Shown: positions 61,499 to 64,000 of the stretch, one piece after another
Layout: each line of letters starts with the position of its first letter
Position numbering within the stretch: the first letter of the stretch is position 1
Source: Asaia bogorensis_B
GTDB taxonomy: Bacteria; Pseudomonadota; Alphaproteobacteria; Acetobacterales; Acetobacteraceae
NCBI RefSeq assembly: GCF_900465315.1
Contig: NZ_UBIX01000009.1
Strand: one strand, 5' to 3'
DNA length: 64,000 nucleotides
Notes under the pieces: model-generated
The model's input: the letters and a program-made list of their open reading frames with translations, nothing else
Database searches by the model: none
What the model was told of the DNA's origin: nothing
Position numbers and translations under genes: made by a program

Positions 61499-62962
61499 AT
61501 GCGTCTTTCCGAGATCCTGAAGCGGGCCGGATTAACGGTCCCGCCCCTCGTCGTTGACCCTGAAATTCATGGCATCACGGCAGATAGTCGTGCGGTGCAG
61601 CCCGGAATGATCTTCGCCGCCCTGCCCGGCGTTGCTGTCGATGGCGCGACGTTCATTCCGCAGGCTCTCGCACAAGGTGCCTCCGCCCTGCTGGCCTCCG
61701 ACACGGTTACCCCCGCTTTTTCTGTACCCTGCGTCTCATCGCCCTCGCCTCGCCATGCGCTGGCGCTCATGGCAGCCGTCCTTGCCGGGCCCCAGCCAGC
61801 CCATATTGCTGCAGTGACGGGAACAAACGGCAAAAGCAGCACGGCAGATTTCCTGCGCCAGCTCTGGTCCATGAACGGCAAACCGGCTGCCAGTATCGGC
61901 ACGCTGGGGCTGATCAGCGACATCCCCGTTGAGGCCCCACCGCCGCTGACGACGCCCGACGCCGTCTCGATGGCCCAGACACTGGCGCAACTCAAAACCG
62001 CAGGGATCGACCATGTCGCGCTGGAGGCCTCGTCTCACGGTCTCGACCAGCATCGTCTGGATGGCGTGCGTCTCGGCGCAGGCGGATTCTGCAATCTGAC
62101 GCGCGACCATCTCGATTATCACGGGACGATGGACGCCTATCGCGCCGCCAAGCTACGCCTTTTTGCCGATTTGTTGCCCGAAGGGGCCATTGCCGCCTTC
62201 AACGCGGACATGGATGCGCAAACTGTCACCGCCCTGCGCGATCTGGCGCAGGCACGACGCCTCAAGCCGCGCAGCGTGGGCGAACAGGGTGAGACGATCC
62301 GTCTGCTGAATGCCACCCCATTGCCGCATGGTCAGATTGTCTCCCTCGCCCTGTTCGGTGAGAAACTGCCCGACCTCACTATCGGGCTGACGGGCCGCTT
62401 TCAGGTCGATAACGTGCTTCTGGCGGCGTCGATGATCTGGGCGCAGGACGATCAGGCACGGGGTATTCTCGACCTCATCCCCCATCTGCAAGGCGTACGC
62501 GGTCGCGCCGAACTGGCAGTGACGCTGGATAATGGCGCCGGTGTCTATGTCGATTATGCCCACACCCCCGACGCGCTGGATCATCTGCTGCACAGCCTGC
62601 GCCCTCACGCAAAGAACCGCCTGATTGTCGTGTTCGGTGCCGGGGGCGACCGTGACCGGGGCAAGCGCCCGCTCATGGGTGGCATCGCTGCGAAACTGGC
62701 CGATCTGGCGATTGTGACGGATGATAACCCGCGCAGCGAGGATCCCACCTCAATCCGCGCTGCCATCCGTGCCGCCTGCCCAGATGCTCTGGAAATCGGC
62801 GACAGACGCGCGGCCATTGCCGCTGCGCTGTCCGAAGCCAGACCGGGTGATGTGGTGGTCGTGGCGGGCAAGGGCCATGAAAGTGGACAGACCGTGGCTG
62901 GTGTCACGACCCCGTTTGACGACCGTGCGGTGATCCGCGAACTGGCCGGGGTGCCGGCATGA
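61499..62962 (+). CDS. murE: UDP-MurNAc-L-Ala-D-Glu:meso-diaminopimelate ligase
   Basis: 487 residues from the ATG at 61499 (MRLSEILKRAGL); the frame stays open upstream inside ftsI and that part is discarded. ATP site AVTGTNGKSSTADFLRQL, central-domain LEASSHGLDQHRLDGV and NLTRDHLDYHGTMDAY, and the C-terminal DNPRSEDPTSIRA motif, which marks addition of meso-diaminopimelate rather than lysine. GKGHE follows. Cytosolic peptidoglycan-precursor synthesis. Its stop overlaps the murF start (ATGA). Confidence 0.96.
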   Translation: MRLSEILKRAGLTVPPLVVDPEIHGITADSRAVQPGMIFAALPGVAVDGATFIPQALAQGASALLASDTVTPAFSVPCVSSPSPRHALALMAAVLAGPQPAHIAAVTGTNGKSSTADFLRQLWSMNGKPAASIGTLGLISDIPVEAPPPLTTPDAVSMAQTLAQLKTAGIDHVALEASSHGLDQHRLDGVRLGAGGFCNLTRDHLDYHGTMDAYRAAKLRLFADLLPEGAIAAFNADMDAQTVTALRDLAQARRLKPRSVGEQGETIRLLNATPLPHGQIVSLALFGEKLPDLTIGLTGRFQVDNVLLAASMIWAQDDQARGILDLIPHLQGVRGRAELAVTLDNGAGVYVDYAHTPDALDHLLHSLRPHAKNRLIVVFGAGGDRDRGKRPLMGGIAAKLADLAIVTDDNPRSEDPTSIRAAIRAACPDALEIGDRRAAIAAALSEARPGDVVVVAGKGHESGQTVAGVTTPFDDRAVIRELAGVPA

Positions 62963-64000
62963 CACCGATCTGGACCAGCGCCGAGCTTCGTGAGGCCACA
63001 TCAGGGCAGCTGATTGCCGATGTCACTGTGACCGGTATCTCCATCGATACCCGTACGCTCGAGCCAGGAGACCTGTTCATCGCCCTTGTGGGCGATACCA
63101 GCGACGGCCATGCCCATATTGCGACGGCACTGGAGAGAGGCGCGGCCTGCGTTATGGTTCACAGTGCGTCAGGCAGCGACGACCCGCGATTGCTGCATGT
63201 GCAGGACACCATGCAGGGGCTACGCGCCCTGGCACAGGCCGCACGGGCGCGTTTCACCGGTGTGATGATCGGTGTAACGGGATCAGTCGGCAAGACCACG
63301 ACCAAGAACATGCTACATTGCGCCCTTTCGGCGCTCGGGCCGACCCATGCGGCAGTCGCCTCCTACAATAATCACTGGGGTGTCCCCCTGACGCTCGCCC
63401 GCATGCCGCGCAATGCTGCATTCTGCGTGGCAGAAATCGGCATGAACCATCGTGGCGAGATCGCTCCCCTGGCCGGTATGGTGCGCCCCGATGCAGCCGT
63501 CATCACCACCATAGGCAGCTCGCATCTGGGCTATATGGGGAGTGTCGAGGCCATTGCCGAAGAAAAATCCGACCTGATCCGCGCCCTGAGTGACGCAGGC
63601 GTGGCGCTGGTTCCAGACGATACAGGCCTGGACGCCGTTTTCGCGGACGCTGCCGCCCAGGCTGGGTGCCGACTGGCCTGTGTCGGTCTGGGCGAGAACG
63701 CTGATTATCGTCTGACCGGCGTGCAGACCGCGCCAGAAGGCTCACAATTCACGCTCGGTTGTCGTGATGGGATGAATTATGCGGTGGCGCTTGCTGCACC
63801 GGGGGCCCATCTCGTGCGCAACGCAGGCATGGCCCTTGCGACCCTTCAGGCGCTCGGCCTGCCTCTTGCCCACCCCATAGCGGCTCTGGCCGCATGGCGC
63901 CCCGGCGCGGGGCGTGGCCAGATTCAGCCTATTTTGGCCGGTCAGGCTGCCCTGCTGGATGAGAGCTACAACGCCTCGGTCCTTTCCATCCGTGCAGCGC
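62959..64000 (+). CDS. murF: UDP-MurNAc-tripeptide:D-Ala-D-Ala ligase, N-terminal part (runs off window)
   Basis: Starts at the ATG at 62959 (MTPIWTSAELREAT) and stays open to the last base (347 codons). SIDTRTLEPGDLFIALVGDTSDGHA is the MurF N-terminal domain, then the P-loop GVTGSVGKTTTKNML (GSxGKTTTK), YNNHWGVPLTLARMP, EIGMNHRGEIAPLAGMVRPDAAVITTIGSSHLGYMGSVEAIAEEKSDLI, and near the edge LLDESYNAS. It adds D-Ala-D-Ala to the tripeptide precursor. mraY and the rest of the cluster should follow beyond the window. Confidence 0.95.
   Translation, partial: MTPIWTSAELREATSGQLIADVTVTGISIDTRTLEPGDLFIALVGDTSDGHAHIATALERGAACVMVHSASGSDDPRLLHVQDTMQGLRALAQAARARFTGVMIGVTGSVGKTTTKNMLHCALSALGPTHAAVASYNNHWGVPLTLARMPRNAAFCVAEIGMNHRGEIAPLAGMVRPDAAVITTIGSSHLGYMGSVEAIAEEKSDLIRALSDAGVALVPDDTGLDAVFADAAAQAGCRLACVGLGENADYRLTGVQTAPEGSQFTLGCRDGMNYAVALAAPGAHLVRNAGMALATLQALGLPLAHPIAALAAWRPGAGRGQIQPILAGQAALLDESYNASVLSIRAA

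Overview
The window is a gene-dense, fairly GC-rich stretch of an alphaproteobacterial chromosome. The protein sequences point to an acetic acid bacterium (Acetobacteraceae, in the Asaia/Gluconobacter/Acetobacter neighbourhood). The signs are the style of the PEP carboxylase and EF-G, the MucR/Ros regulator, GapR (DUF2312), the MerR gene fused by overlap to ihfA, and the plsX-fabH-ihfA-merR order. The genus is an inference. I see no insertion sequence, prophage, integron or CRISPR array; this is core chromosome with a few accessory loci.

Layout. 1-6.9 kb: the 3' end of ppc, two small envelope proteins, an RbsABC-type sugar ABC importer, and a TetR repressor divergent from a small membrane protein. 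7-20 kb: mostly housekeeping: fusA and rpmB, an Atm1-type exporter, a Nudix hydrolase, a DUF3574 lipoprotein, an AI-2E-type permease, tRNA-Pro, merR-ihfA, and fabH-plsX-rpmF-yceD divergent from a BamE-like lipoprotein. 20.8-24.5 kb: a tight def-marR-ompR-like-envZ-like operon, then rpsU. 24.7-30.2 kb: a secreted prolyl oligopeptidase and an lrp-GT2/GtrA-GT39 operon. 30.3-34.5 kb: trxB, a LysR regulator, sppA-ihfB, and mucR behind an AT-rich control region. 35.4-40.5 kb: a FUSC-type exporter translationally coupled to guanine deaminase, a Tat-type esterase, and YjdM. 40.7-43.9 kb: tRNA-Ser and rplU-rpmA-obgE-proB. 44.1-46.5 kb: an SDR oxidoreductase with a Tat-like leader and a proline-rich membrane-anchored protein.

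46.6-52 kb is the main accessory locus: FecI sigma factor, FecR anti-sigma regulator, an STN-type TonB-dependent receptor and a periplasmic histidine acid phosphatase (phytase type), joined by 4-base overlaps at two of the three junctions. It reads as a surface-signalling uptake system for a phosphorylated ligand such as phytate or ferric phytate; the ligand is inferred. 52.2-55.8 kb: gapR, zwf, a small anchored protein and an HSL-type esterase. 56.0-64.0 kb: rnpB, then the start of the division/cell-wall cluster mraZ-rsmH-ftsL-ftsI-murE-murF, with four TCCCA/TGGGA repeats at about 10 bp spacing in front of mraZ and an unusually long FtsL. murF runs off the window end.

The most useful non-coding observations are: a duplicated 21-bp TetR operator candidate (6256-6320); an 11-bp inverted repeat embracing tRNA-Pro (15216-15323); three copies of a 9-mer that can form alternative hairpins before the prolyl oligopeptidase gene (26966-27027); a 12-bp perfect inverted repeat between trxB and lysR; the AT-rich mucR control region; and the MraZ repeat operator.
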